A stretch of 64,000 nucleotides of DNA from Clostridium cellulovorans 743B (GTDB taxonomy: Bacteria; Bacillota; Clostridia; Clostridiales; Clostridiaceae): positions 4,340,001 through 4,404,000 of the forward strand of contig NC_014393.1 in the NCBI RefSeq assembly GCF_000145275.1, written 5' to 3'. The notes under the pieces are model-generated. The model saw only the letters and a list, made by a program, of their open reading frames with translations, had not been told where the DNA came from and did not search any database. The translations under genes were made by a program, and so were the position numbers. Positions 23,346-34,207 of this stretch are shown in pieces (the stretch's first letter is position 1; every line of letters begins with the position of its first letter).

Positions 23346-26300
23346 CTATTTTAATTTCTTAATGAAATTCTCAGCCCATTGCAAAGCTTCAGGATAATAC
23401 TTTGAATTGGGACTTATGCTGTTCATCTTATTAATTGCATTTGCAGGACCATTTTCAATTAGATATTGCTCTATAGCCCTAGCTTGGTTTCTAGTAAGCC
23501 CATTAACTTGTTCAACTAAATTATCAAAGCCTTTGCCATTATAGTTATGCTGATATAATCGCTTAGCTAATTCTTGTTTAGTAATTCCTGTATACACTTC
23601 TTCTCCATTTTTAATTCCATAGTATACAATATCCTCTGCATCCCCTTTATTTAACCATTTTAGAGTATCCTCTGAGATAGAGCTACTTTCTACCACTTTA
23701 CCCCCAGGCAACATCCTAGAAGGATCCCTAATATAATCTTCACCCTTCAATACAGTTCCATTAGGATCAACTACAAAGTCTGGCTTAAATACGTCCACAT
23801 TACACTTGTTATGAACGAATACCCCAGCCTCTGAAACAAAATATGTATGCCAATCAGCCACCTCAAAATTATATACCTTTACTGGCTTACCTAGTTTCTC
23901 CACTGTAACCTTGCTAACTTGCGTTATCTTACCAGACGCTAAAAGAACCCTATCTCCTTCCTTCAGCTCCCCTGCTGGTATCCATCCCTTATCTTCTACC
24001 CAGAATGGATGATTTTCTGTAGTATCAATTTTATTACCTTCTATCTCTAGATGTACTAAAGTATCAACTTCTTTTATAAAAACATTCTTTACTTCTTTAT
24101 AGTCTTGTTCCCCTGTTTCAGCATTCCTAGAAAGAACCTTATCTCCTATCTTTATTTCATCTATAGGTTTATTTCCTTGTTCAGTAATTATTCTTGTACC
24201 TGCTACAAAACAACCACCTTTATCTCCATTAGGCAACATCCTAGAAGCATCAGTAATATAATCTTCAGCCTTTACTATAATTCCACCAGGTGCAGATATA
24301 AAGTCAGCTTTACTTAGACCTTTCTCTAGTGCTTTAGTTACATCTACTGCATTTCGCCCATCTCTTACCAAGTCTATAGCTTTATCTGTTGCATTAACAA
24401 CCTCAAAAGCCTTTTCCGCCTTAACTGCATATTTTCCTACCTTTGCAGCATCACCAACAAATGGTATCATCGATGCAAAGCTTAAAGCTGCATCTACTGT
24501 GTTTCCTCTTGCTAAAGATATTACTCCATTAACACCATCTAGTACATCACCAACAATTGGTACAAATCCAGCTATATCTAAAGCCAACTGTACTCCGTCT
24601 AGGATTTGCTCCTTGTATTCATAAGCTTTGCTTACAACATACTGAGCACCTTCACAGCCCTTCTTCACCGTATCAATTACCGTTCTGACCACTTCATTTG
24701 GATAATTTATCGTAGAAATTATCGGCTCTGCTAGCTGTTCCACCCTCTCAATGGTGTTAGAAACAACCTCTTTAGCTTCATCAATCTTTTCCTCTGCATA
24801 AGATACAAAATTATCTACAGTTTCTTCCGCCGAACTATACCAGCTACTTACCTTATCACTTACATAGTCATAGGCATTTGATACAGCATTTGTTACATAA
24901 GATAGTGCTTTAGATCCATAATCTACTACCGTATCCACAACATCACTAACAAAATCTTTTACCTTTGAGACTGCATTATCAAGCCAACCTGGCCAATGTC
25001 CACTTGGATCCGTATACATCATTGGATTATTTACTGCATAAGCATACCTGTTTAAAGTGAGTGGCTGCATTACATTGCCTAAATAACTATCCCTTGTTAG
25101 GAATCTTCCTGTCTCTGGTTCATAATATCTTGCTCTTAGATACTGTAAGCCACTAAGTCTATTATAATCTTCTCCATTATATCCGTAGAAGTTTTCATAA
25201 TGAGTCTTACTATCTCCCCAGAAGCCTCCATGTTTTACTTCTCCATATGGATTGTAGTTATATTTATCCGTTACTTGTTCAAATATATTTGATACTTGTG
25301 CTACACTGCCTCTTCCATCATATAAATAGAAGGATGAGTCTGACCATATATGGAAGTATGCTGTTAAGCTATCTTCTGATATTCTATCTAGACCATAGGT
25401 GTAAGCATTTGTATAAAATCCATGTTCATCTGAAGTCATTAATACTTCTGCATTATCTAAAGATACATCATTTACATAATTGATTATCTCATAGTTTTGT
25501 GGGAACAGTAGTGGGGTTTGTTTTCCTGGATTACTTGGGTATTTTGATTTTTTATACCAGCCTAGATGGTTGCCGTTGTTGTCTTCATTATCATGCCCAT
25601 AACCATAACCATTATTGTTGCTGTTGCTTTTTCCGTCGCCATATCCATTGCCATTATTTTTGCCATATTCCCCATTTTCTTCGTCGTTCTTGTTGTTGAC
25701 GCCACTTTGTCCACTTTTATAGCTGATGCTCTTATCTTGCTGAGTTTCGTTACTGCTCTTAGCTACACTATAGTTTTCATCGTCATTACTATCGCCACTA
25801 TTTTCTTTGCTACTTTCGCTGGTTTCTACCTTATCTTCCCCAACTCCAGTATTAGATTTTTCTCCTGGCAAGGCTCCAGAAGCAGCTTCCTTATTGTGTT
25901 TTGACGTTCCAAAGAGTCCTTTGAAGAAATTCTTTATACCATTTGCTGCTTTTTTAATGGCATTTCCTATTTTCTTAAAACAGTTTGCTACAAAGTGAGC
26001 TGCTGCTTTTATTCCATCTGCACACTTACCAAATACAGTTTTGTTAGACTGTTCTGATTCTGATGAATTTGATGAATCTGAATTATCTTCTGATTTTTCT
26101 TGGTTTCCTTTTTCATCATCCTTTGTTTCTGTTTTACCATTATCAGTTTTGGAACCTTCTTCTCCAACCTTTCCAGCATTTGTATCCTTATTTTGCTGGT
26201 TTGTTGTATCAGTAGTGTTGCTATTTGTAGAACTCTCTCCAGTAGTTTCTGTATCTAAATCCAGAACTACCTCTATCCTTCCAGTTCCAAAATCGTAGTA

Positions 26301-29300
26301 GCCTCCATCGTAATAATTGAAGGGATTTCTGATTTCAAAACTCCAGTGTATTCCACCACCATATTTATAGGGATTCCACCATTGATTATCTTTAGGATTA
26401 TGGTTATGACCTGTATTATCTTTAGGGCAATGATGACCGTGGCCGTGCCCTGAATTGTTACCATTTTGTCCATTATTACAATCATCTTTAGGTTTATTTC
26501 CACTATTGCTTCCAGAATACTCCTTAGTTTTATCTTTACCATCATTCCCTGAGTCTTCCTTGGGCTTGTCCTTATCTTTTGAATCACTGCCATTGTTACT
26601 TCCTGAATTATCCTTTGGTTTGTCGTTATCCTTAGGGTCACTTCCATTATTGTTCCCTGTTGAATTATTTCCACCAGGATTATCATCATGATTACTATCT
26701 GGCTTATATGGCTGTGGTTTAAAGAAGATTCCATAGGTTGAAAATAATCTATTTCCATCACTATCGTATCCAAAGGTAAGCACCTCTCCATTAGGGTTCG
26801 TAAGTTGGATTAATCTGTCCTCTAAATCATACTGATAATACTCTGTTTTCTGTCCAGGATAAATCTTCTTGATTCTATTTCCATTCTTATCATACTGATA
26901 CTTTATATTAGTACCTTCAGTCTTTTCACTTATCAGTTCGTCGGCAGCATTGTAATTATAAGTAGTAGACTCAGTTCCATGATTATCCTTTACTTCTACT
27001 GCTATACGATTTCCTGCTTTATCATAGCTATACTCATATTTCTTAGCTTCAAACTTTAAACACTCGCCATACTTTTCCTCAGTGAAGGATATGATTTCAT
27101 TGGAACCATCATAACTATAGGTTCTTATATAACAATCATAGCCTTGAGTAGCTTTTTCCTTTACTATATTTCTAGCTTTGTCATATTGATATTCAAAGCT
27201 TGATATAACTTTTCCATGCCAGCTTATATTTTCAAGCTTTGTTATTCTATCAGCTTCATCGTAAGAGTAAATTACTTTAGTTCCATTTGGAAGCAGTGCT
27301 TCTTTTCTTCTTCCTGCACTGTCATAAGAATAAAAAGTTTTTTCACACTTCCAGTTTTCTACGAAAATCAATCTATCTAATTCATCATAGTTGTACCTTA
27401 CAAACTTACCATCTGGATATGTAATCTTAGATTTTCTTCCTAAACTATCAAAGCTATATTTAACCTTTTCTCCTGTTGAGAAAGAAACGGAAGTGAGTCT
27501 TCCCATTTTGTCATAACTGTAATTTGTATCTCCTTCTGGTCCCTTTAACTTAGTACGATTTCCACTTATGTCATACTCATAGCTTACATCTTCATCTTTT
27601 ACCGTTGCGCCCTTTGAATCTCTATATTCTTTTGCAACAAGCCTGTTAAGCTTATCATAATCGTAATTTGTTTTTGTTCCATCAGGTTTTGTATAGCTTG
27701 ATAAAGTCCCTACTGGGTTATAGGTAAAGCTTTCTTTTTCTCCAAGAGGATTAGTCACAGATGTAACTCTTCCCACTTTATCATAAGAATATTTTGTCTC
27801 ATTTCCATTGCCATTTACCATAGAAACAAGATTGCTTGACTTATCATAACCATATTTAGTTTCGCTTCCTCTTGGGTCAGTTGCTTTTACTACTCTATTT
27901 AGCTGATCGTAATCATAAGAAGTTTTATTATTGTTTCCATCTATTACAGAAGCTAAATTCTGATTTTTATCGTAATCATATTTAGTAACTCCACCTACTG
28001 GATTTGCTACTTCTGAAACCAAGTTAAGAGCATTATATTTATATGAAGTTTTGCTTCCTATAGGATTTGTAACTGAATCAACCAAGTTATTTTTATTATA
28101 GGTATAACTAGTTGTTTCACCTAAAGGATTTGTAACTGCTTCAAGATTATTTGTAGCATCATAACTGTACTTATAATCTCTATTGCCAGGCTTTGTTACC
28201 TTGGTTACATTTCCTAAGGAATCATATTCAACCTTTGTAACCTTACTTTCTGGATCTGTCATCTTATTGATTCTATCTAAAGCATCATACTCATAGAAAT
28301 TTATATTTCCATTTGCTTCTTTTATGGAACTAAGGTTTCCTTCGCTATTGTATTTATAAGAAGTTACATTTCCTATGGTATTCTTTTCTGTTAACAGCTT
28401 ATGCATCTTATCATAAGTATAAGTTGCTATACTTCCTTCTGAATCCTCTAGCTTTGATAAATTGCCTAATTCATCATAAGTAAATTTCTTTGAATATCCT
28501 TCTGGGTCAGTTATAGAGGTTATCCTTTGAACTTTATCATAAGAATAACTATAGTTTTCACCCATAGGATTGATTTTAGAAATAAGCCTATCATTTAAAT
28601 CATATTGAAATTCTGTTACTCCGCCTAAAGGATCTACGTTCTTTGTTTGAAGACCATGCTTATTATATTCATAGCTTGTCTTATTTCCTTTAGCATCAAT
28701 TTCTGCAATGATATTATTTAAGCTATCATACTGATATTGAGTGTCAAAGCCTAGACCATCTACCTTCATCTCTAATCTGTTTAAGGCATCATATTTATAC
28801 TGAGTGATGTTGTCCATAGGGTCTTGGACTTTTATTAAGCTTCCTCTAGGGTCATAGGATAACTTTGTTGTATTACCCTTTTCATCAGCAAAGCTTATAA
28901 GCCTATCCAATGGATCATACTGATAATTCTTTGATGCACCTTTTGCATTAGTAACTTGGATTAAGTTTTGATTTTTATCATATGCATAAGAGGTTGAATT
29001 ATCTAATGGGTCTATTACTTTAATAAGATTTCCAATATCATCATAGTGATATTGATATTTTTTACCTGCTAATTCTATTTTTCCTGTTATCCTGTTTAAT
29101 CCGTCGTAAGTTATAGTTGTAACCTTGCCTTCAGGATCTGTAACCTTTACCACCCTATTTCTTTTGTCATATTCATAGGTAGTTTTATTTCCATCAGCAT
29201 TAACTTTTTCCGTTATATTTCCTAATAAGTCATAGCTGTATTTTATAGTTCTTCCCAATACATCTTTTTGTTCTATAAGCCTTCCTTTATCATCATAAAC

Positions 29301-32300
29301 ATTAGTAAGCTTATTATCAGCGTTATCTTCCTTACTTAGCACTCTCCCCATGCTGTCATAGCTATAACTTTTCCTTAAGCCAGCAGCATCAGTGGATGAA
29401 ATCAATCTATTGCTTTCATCGTATTCCATAGTAACTACGTCACCATTTGGATATATAAGGCTAGTCAAGTTTCCGTTTTTATCGTACTTCATTTGGACAA
29501 CTTCATCTAAAGCATCTGTTACTTTAGTTTGATGGTTGTTACCACTGTATTCGTATCTAGTTTCCTTACCTAAAGGATCTATCATCTTAGCTACATTACC
29601 AGCTTTATCGTAAACATACTGAGTAATATTTTTAAGAGGATCTACTGAAGATATTAATCTGTTTAGACCATCATAATTGTAGATTTTTTTATCTCCGTTA
29701 GGTGAAGTTTCTGATTTTAGGTTTCCATTTAAGTCATATTCATAGGACTTAGAGTTTCCAAGAGGATCAATAACTGTTTCTAAGTTTCCTATGTCATTAT
29801 AATTATATTTAGTAGTTTTTCCTTCTTCATCGGTTAAGGAAGTTACCTTGTTTCTTGCATCATAAGTATAGCTTACTACGTAGCCTAGTGGATCCTTTGT
29901 ACTGATTAGATTGCTGTTGCTATCATAGTTATAGTGATATTCTCTATCAAGACTATCTTTAATGTAAGAAATTCTACCTAGTTTGTCATAAGTAGTATCC
30001 GTAATAACCCCATTTATATCTGTTAATTGTACTAACCTATATAGGTTATCATACTTATATTTTTTCACGTTACCATCTGGCAATGTTAATTCTAAAAGAT
30101 TCCCTTGGCCATCATACTTATTTACTAAGGTTTGACCCTTTGCTCCAATTGCTTTTTCAATCTTATTTACTGTGTAATTATAAGTGTAAGTAGATTTATT
30201 ACCCTTAGGGTCTGTTGTGGAAATAATATTACCTAAAGGATCTCTTTCATAGGTTGTCTCACCTTGTTCTGCGTCTATTATCTTTATAAGTCTGTTTAAT
30301 TTGTCGTATTGGTATCCTTTAGCATATCCTTCTTGATTGATTTCTTCTACTTTATTTCCATTTGCATCATAGTTGTAAGTAGTTTTGTTTCCAAAAGGAT
30401 CTATTGCTTTAACTATTCTGTTTAAGCTATCATACTGAAAATTTGATACGTTTTTGTTACCATCAGTTACTGAAGCCTTGTTACTATTAGCATCATAAGT
30501 ATATGTTACTATTCCACCATCAGGTAATGTGGTACTTAACTCATTTCCTTTTGCATCGTAAGCTATTCTTGTGATTTTTCCTAAAGGATCTTCTATAGAA
30601 ATAACTTTCCCCATAGCATTGTAGTAATACTTATATACATTTCCTTTGGCATCTGTAGCTTGTGATACATTTGCTCCATCGTATTCATATTTGTATATAC
30701 TTCCCTCTGGATCTTTTGCGGAAATCACCTGATTTTTATCATTGTAGGAATACTCAAAGGTATTGCTATCTGCCCTTGTTATTTTTAACAGATTTCTATT
30801 GCTGTCATAAGCCATTGTGGTAGTATTACCTTCAAAATCAGTTATAGCTATTGGATTATCTCTATCATCATACTGAAAAAGCTTTACCTTACCATCATAT
30901 CTACTTTCCTTAGTTTTATTTCCTCTACTATCATACTCATAAGTTGTAGTATGACCTAAAGCATCTGTTGAAGTTTTTACATTGTTATTGCTGTCATAGG
31001 TAATTGCTTCTTCTGTTCCATCAGCTCTTACAGTTTTAGTTATTCTATACTGAGAATCATAATAGTATTGAGTTTTATTTCCATTGGCATCTATTGCTTC
31101 AGAGTAGCCATTATTGTAGCTTATGGATACTTTTTTACCTTGAGCATCGGTTTGCACAGTAACACGACCTTGCTCATCGTAAGTATTAGTTACAACAATA
31201 TTTCCTTTTGCATCAATAAAAGAAACCATTCTTCCGTTGCCATCATATTGGTACTTTGTTTCATTTCCATTAGCATCTATATAAGAAACTAAGTTTCCAC
31301 TTCCATCATAACTATATCTTAAGCTACTGCTACTTGGTAAAGTGATGCTACTGATTCTTCCTTCTCCATTTAAAGCTATTGTAAAAACTTTACCTGAAGG
31401 AGAAGTTATACTGGTTAGCTTATAATCTTCATTATAAGTAAGCTTTGTAGTATTGCCTTTTTCATCTATTTCAGAATCTAAAAGTCCCATTTTAGTGAAC
31501 AAATACGTAGTTATACCATCAGTTATCTGATAGCCTATATTTTTTCTACTTTCATCGTTGACTAAAGAAAGTTTTAGATTTTCCCCTGCTGGCCCACTAT
31601 AGCTCCCATCAGGATTTCTTCTATAGTAAATTGTACTTCCATCACCTTGACTAAATACTATGGTTCTATCCTTAAGTATTGATAAAGATTTGTTAAAATT
31701 GAAATCCCATCTTGAACCAAAATACCCGTCATGGCTGTCTCCTATAGAATTATAAGTTCTCTTTATTAGAAAATTTCCGTTATAATCTGCTGCACTAGCG
31801 TCATCAGCTTCATATAGAAAATTACCAGTAAGAAGATTTATTGGTTCAAAACCATAAATACAATGTTTCTTTCTTCCCATAAGGGCACTATCTATTTCTT
31901 TTTTTCTCGCATCTGTCAAGGACGGAGGTGTATATGGTTTACCTGCATTTGTCTTAGGATTTCTTATAAATAAAGTATTTCCTTCAATAAGTAGAGTATC
32001 TCCAACCTTGTTATCACTCATAATCACAGAGTTAGGAACTCCATAAAAACTTGCTATATACGGTATTGTATCCTTAGCTTGAATTTGATAAATCTGAAAA
32101 TAATCACTGTAACTAGGGCCAGCAGTTTGACCATTTAACTTGGCAGTTACCATGATTCTATATAACCTATCCAACTTTGGTGTTAATATCTTATCTGCTT
32201 GCCAGTTACTATCCTTACCTTTATGCACATAGGCATTAGGAAAAATGCTTGAATACATAGTTCCATCTGGATACTTATAAACATATTCAGCAGGTACAGT

Positions 32301-33950
32301 TCCTTTATAATCAGGATTTTTAACATCTAGCTGATAGTCTACTTTTGCAGTTGGTTTTACTAGTCCATCAACAGTTATTCCATCAACTCTTAAAGAACCC
32401 TCACTATCATGCTCAGTGATTGGTCTTAAATTAACAGTGGATAGTCCAAAGGGCATTGTAGTATCTACCCCGTCTACAAACTCATAAATAATATCAACCT
32501 TTGGCCTATTTCCCTCATATTCATTATTTTGTGTTGCAAAGGTTTCACATTGTTCTGTCTCATTTAATCCTTGCAAAACAATTCCATTATTCGGTTTACC
32601 ATTTATCCAATCGTTGACTAAGGACTTAATATCCCAGCTTATAAAACCAACACCACTATTTATAATTGCTGAAGAATAAAAATCCTTATTTTTAGGCTGA
32701 TTATTCCAAGTAAGTGTGCTTATATCATAACCATCATTTACACCGTATAATCCAATCTCCCTTGGAGCATCGCTAAACTTAGTATATTTATATAATTGAA
32801 GATTTGCTGATACAATAGTTGCTCCTTGTGGAACCTTAGATGCAACATCAAACTTAACATAAGTTCTAGTTTTCTGAAATCCATTGATAATATAATTGTT
32901 ATTCCCTGAAGCAACTCCATCATCCATACCCACATAGGTATACCCATTGTTTAAAGTATTAGTGTCTGGAGAATTTTCTTCTGCTGAGGCTACGTTAAAA
33001 TCAGAATTATAAAAGCTTACAGCTGGGTCAATCTTTACTGGATACGCTCTTTCTGGAGACTTAAGCCAGTTTTCGTCTACGGTTACAGTAACAATATCCT
33101 TAGCAAATAATCTCTTTTCTAATTTTATTTTTAAGTTACTATTAATTTTTCCAGAGGCATCTGTCATTACAGGCGCATTTAATATAATAGTAGGTTCTTT
33201 TTTGCTTGGCTCATATCCTCTTATAGAATTAAATTCTTCTTTTAAGTCTAGCCCTTTTGCACTAACTTCATACTTAAAGGTAAATTTATCAACATAATGA
33301 TTAAGAATAATATCTTCTTTAACAGCATCACTATTTACAGTGTACTGATAATCTATTCCTTGAAAAACATCATTATATAAAATTGCATTTTCCTTAGCTG
33401 CACTCCTTGAAAAATCCCCTTCAATAGGAAATAAAGTGATAACTGCTTTTCCTTTTTCTATTGCTATTCCTTTGTCCTTAGTTATTTCCGTAGGAAATTC
33501 AACCTGATAATCATTAGCTTTATTTTTATAACTTTCTTCCTTCTCATTTAAAGCTAGCGTATTATCAACCTCTTGATAATTTCCACTTTCATCTTTAAAA
33601 TTCACTTTGTCAAAATATATTTCTTTTACTTCTGTTTTTTCATCAAGCTTATAGGTTTTACTATTAGCTGTTCTTTTGCTTACTACTTCTTTATCTTCAC
33701 TATAGGTTTCATCTTTCTCTTCTTTAGCTACACTTGGTTTTCTAAGATCCTTTGTAGTTGTGCTTTCTGTTTCTTTTGCAGTTTCTATTTTTTCATTTAT
33801 CTTGTTTATGTCTTCTCCATAATACTGACCTTTTTCTTGTATTGCTGATATATTTCCAGCTGCATATACAAAGGCTTCATTAAAAGAAAATAAAAGATTA
33901 GAGAAAATTAGAAAGATACACGTGACTCTTATTAAGACATTACGTTTCAT
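23346..33950 (-). CDS. Full-length WapA/Rhs-type polymorphic toxin
   Basis: 3534 aa secreted contact-dependent toxin carrier. ATG at 33950 follows a GGGGGTG site and a clear promoter. Layout: signal peptide (MKRNVLIRVTCIFLIFSNLL); DNRLRE domain ~315-490; DUF6531 ~700-800 (GFEPINLLTGNFLYEADDAS); about 1500 residues of YD/RHS repeats (~820-2380) forming the toxin cage; a low-complexity Asn/Gly/Lys/Asp linker (~2420-2650); Rhs core RARYYEPETGRFLTRDSYL (~2937); pretoxin VPIVGDVLDGVNG; Hint domain ~3247-3380 (GGCFVAGTRIITEQGNK, TTENHPFW, VFVHNKCNVDV); then a GIY-YIG-like nuclease tip (VYYGIKNGEEVYTGITKQEL, LTRNQARAIEQYLI). No frameshift is seen. It shares long near-identical stretches with the orphan modules downstream, which suggests tip exchange by recombination. 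Confidence 0.93.
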   Translation of the reverse strand: MKRNVLIRVTCIFLIFSNLLFSFNEAFVYAAGNISAIQEKGQYYGEDINKINEKIETAKETESTTTKDLRKPSVAKEEKDETYSEDKEVVSKRTANSKTYKLDEKTEVKEIYFDKVNFKDESGNYQEVDNTLALNEKEESYKNKANDYQVEFPTEITKDKGIAIEKGKAVITLFPIEGDFSRSAAKENAILYNDVFQGIDYQYTVNSDAVKEDIILNHYVDKFTFKYEVSAKGLDLKEEFNSIRGYEPSKKEPTIILNAPVMTDASGKINSNLKIKLEKRLFAKDIVTVTVDENWLKSPERAYPVKIDPAVSFYNSDFNVASAEENSPDTNTLNNGYTYVGMDDGVASGNNNYIINGFQKTRTYVKFDVASKVPQGATIVSANLQLYKYTKFSDAPREIGLYGVNDGYDISTLTWNNQPKNKDFYSSAIINSGVGFISWDIKSLVNDWINGKPNNGIVLQGLNETEQCETFATQNNEYEGNRPKVDIIYEFVDGVDTTMPFGLSTVNLRPITEHDSEGSLRVDGITVDGLVKPTAKVDYQLDVKNPDYKGTVPAEYVYKYPDGTMYSSIFPNAYVHKGKDSNWQADKILTPKLDRLYRIMVTAKLNGQTAGPSYSDYFQIYQIQAKDTIPYIASFYGVPNSVIMSDNKVGDTLLIEGNTLFIRNPKTNAGKPYTPPSLTDARKKEIDSALMGRKKHCIYGFEPINLLTGNFLYEADDASAADYNGNFLIKRTYNSIGDSHDGYFGSRWDFNFNKSLSILKDRTIVFSQGDGSTIYYRRNPDGSYSGPAGENLKLSLVNDESRKNIGYQITDGITTYLFTKMGLLDSEIDEKGNTTKLTYNEDYKLTSITSPSGKVFTIALNGEGRISSITLPSSSSLRYSYDGSGNLVSYIDANGNETKYQYDGNGRMVSFIDAKGNIVVTNTYDEQGRVTVQTDAQGKKVSISYNNGYSEAIDANGNKTQYYYDSQYRITKTVRADGTEEAITYDSNNNVKTSTDALGHTTTYEYDSRGNKTKESRYDGKVKLFQYDDRDNPIAITDFEGNTTTMAYDSNRNLLKITRADSNTFEYSYNDKNQVISAKDPEGSIYKYEYDGANVSQATDAKGNVYKYYYNAMGKVISIEDPLGKITRIAYDAKGNELSTTLPDGGIVTYTYDANSNKASVTDGNKNVSNFQYDSLNRIVKAIDPFGNKTTYNYDANGNKVEEINQEGYAKGYQYDKLNRLIKIIDAEQGETTYERDPLGNIISTTDPKGNKSTYTYNYTVNKIEKAIGAKGQTLVNKYDGQGNLLELTLPDGNVKKYKYDNLYRLVQLTDINGVITDTTYDKLGRISYIKDSLDREYHYNYDSNSNLISTKDPLGYVVSYTYDARNKVTSLTDEEGKTTKYNYNDIGNLETVIDPLGNSKSYEYDLNGNLKSETSPNGDKKIYNYDGLNRLISSVDPLKNITQYVYDKAGNVAKMIDPLGKETRYEYSGNNHQTKVTDALDEVVQMKYDKNGNLTSLIYPNGDVVTMEYDESNRLISSTDAAGLRKSYSYDSMGRVLSKEDNADNKLTNVYDDKGRLIEQKDVLGRTIKYSYDLLGNITEKVNADGNKTTYEYDKRNRVVKVTDPEGKVTTITYDGLNRITGKIELAGKKYQYHYDDIGNLIKVIDPLDNSTSYAYDKNQNLIQVTNAKGASKNYQYDPLDRLISFADEKGNTTKLSYDPRGSLIKVQDPMDNITQYKYDALNRLEMKVDGLGFDTQYQYDSLNNIIAEIDAKGNKTSYEYNKHGLQTKNVDPLGGVTEFQYDLNDRLISKINPMGENYSYSYDKVQRITSITDPEGYSKKFTYDELGNLSKLEDSEGSIATYTYDKMHKLLTEKNTIGNVTSYKYNSEGNLSSIKEANGNINFYEYDALDRINKMTDPESKVTKVEYDSLGNVTKVTKPGNRDYKYSYDATNNLEAVTNPLGETTSYTYNKNNLVDSVTNPIGSKTSYKYNALNLVSEVANPVGGVTKYDYDKNQNLASVIDGNNNKTSYDYDQLNRVVKATDPRGSETKYGYDKSSNLVSMVNGNGNETKYSYDKVGRVTSVTNPLGEKESFTYNPVGTLSSYTKPDGTKTNYDYDKLNRLVAKEYRDSKGATVKDEDVSYEYDISGNRTKLKGPEGDTNYSYDKMGRLTSVSFSTGEKVKYSFDSLGRKSKITYPDGKFVRYNYDELDRLIFVENWKCEKTFYSYDSAGRRKEALLPNGTKVIYSYDEADRITKLENISWHGKVISSFEYQYDKARNIVKEKATQGYDCYIRTYSYDGSNEIISFTEEKYGECLKFEAKKYEYSYDKAGNRIAVEVKDNHGTESTTYNYNAADELISEKTEGTNIKYQYDKNGNRIKKIYPGQKTEYYQYDLEDRLIQLTNPNGEVLTFGYDSDGNRLFSTYGIFFKPQPYKPDSNHDDNPGGNNSTGNNNGSDPKDNDKPKDNSGSNNGSDSKDKDKPKEDSGNDGKDKTKEYSGSNSGNKPKDDCNNGQNGNNSGHGHGHHCPKDNTGHNHNPKDNQWWNPYKYGGGIHWSFEIRNPFNYYDGGYYDFGTGRIEVVLDLDTETTGESSTNSNTTDTTNQQNKDTNAGKVGEEGSKTDNGKTETKDDEKGNQEKSEDNSDSSNSSESEQSNKTVFGKCADGIKAAAHFVANCFKKIGNAIKKAANGIKNFFKGLFGTSKHNKEAASGALPGEKSNTGVGEDKVETSESSKENSGDSNDDENYSVAKSSNETQQDKSISYKSGQSGVNNKNDEENGEYGKNNGNGYGDGKSNSNNNGYGYGHDNEDNNGNHLGWYKKSKYPSNPGKQTPLLFPQNYEIINYVNDVSLDNAEVLMTSDEHGFYTNAYTYGLDRISEDSLTAYFHIWSDSSFYLYDGRGSVAQVSNIFEQVTDKYNYNPYGEVKHGGFWGDSKTHYENFYGYNGEDYNRLSGLQYLRARYYEPETGRFLTRDSYLGNVMQPLTLNRYAYAVNNPMMYTDPSGHWPGWLDNAVSKVKDFVSDVVDTVVDYGSKALSYVTNAVSNAYDYVSDKVSSWYSSAEETVDNFVSYAEEKIDEAKEVVSNTIERVEQLAEPIISTINYPNEVVRTVIDTVKKGCEGAQYVVSKAYEYKEQILDGVQLALDIAGFVPIVGDVLDGVNGVISLARGNTVDAALSFASMIPFVGDAAKVGKYAVKAEKAFEVVNATDKAIDLVRDGRNAVDVTKALEKGLSKADFISAPGGIIVKAEDYITDASRMLPNGDKGGCFVAGTRIITEQGNKPIDEIKIGDKVLSRNAETGEQDYKEVKNVFIKEVDTLVHLEIEGNKIDTTENHPFWVEDKGWIPAGELKEGDRVLLASGKITQVSKVTVEKLGKPVKVYNFEVADWHTYFVSEAGVFVHNKCNVDVFKPDFVVDPNGTVLKGEDYIRDPSRMLPGGKVVESSSISEDTLKWLNKGDAEDIVYYGIKNGEEVYTGITKQELAKRLYQHNYNGKGFDNLVEQVNGLTRNQARAIEQYLIENGPANAINKMNSISPNSKYYPEALQWAENFIKKLK
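26410..26700 (-). repeat. Low-complexity repeat inside the Rhs gene
   Basis: Degenerate, in-frame repeats encode blocks like GSNNGSDSKDKDKPKEDSGN and end in a histidine-rich GHGHGHHC. They separate the YD-repeat barrel from the Rhs core. The stretch is polar, probably unstructured, and prone to slippage, so its length may vary among strains. Confidence 0.75.
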
Positions 33951-33982
33951 TTTACACCCCCTGATAATTACATATATGCACC

Positions 33983-34011
33983 ATTATAGTTATAATATTA
34001 CAAATTATCAA
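33983..34011 (-). promoter_or_regulatory. SigA-type promoter for the full-length Rhs gene
   Basis: Read leftward: TTGATA (34006-34011), 17-base spacer, TATAAT (33983-33988), about 30 bases before the start codon. This is a near-consensus vegetative promoter, so the gene is likely expressed in ordinary growth. Confidence 0.65.
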
Positions 34012-34091
34012 GTTAAAAGCAAGTTATTGCGTTATTTTCCCAAAATCTATCTACATATTTTCATTAAAAAGGATATTATCTCTTAAAATAA

Positions 34092-34138
34092 GCAAATACC
34101 CCTAATGACAATTAATATATGTCATTAGGGGTATTTGC
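34092..34138 (-). terminator. Strong 19-bp hairpin after the PadR operon
   Basis: GCAAATACCCCTAATGACA (34092-34110) and its exact complement (34120-34138) enclose a nine-base loop. It lies about 70 bases past the stop of the leftward membrane gene at 34208. The U-run is short, so it could also act in both directions or stabilise the message. Confidence 0.75.
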
Positions 34139-34207
34139 CGTTAATTTATATATGTTGCAAGAAAGTCGCTTCATAACTTATATAATATAAACCATTTAAA
34201 AATCCTT

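Noticed and set aside
26041..26298. Rightward Ser/Phe-rich frame in the Rhs linker
   Set aside because: It is an image of the acidic and Ser/Asn-rich coding repeat on the other strand and has no ribosome binding site.
26800..31480. Regularly spaced short repeats that could suggest CRISPR or satellite DNA
   Set aside because: They encode YD/RHS repeats of the WapA-like protein in one uninterrupted frame; the DNA is diverged between units.
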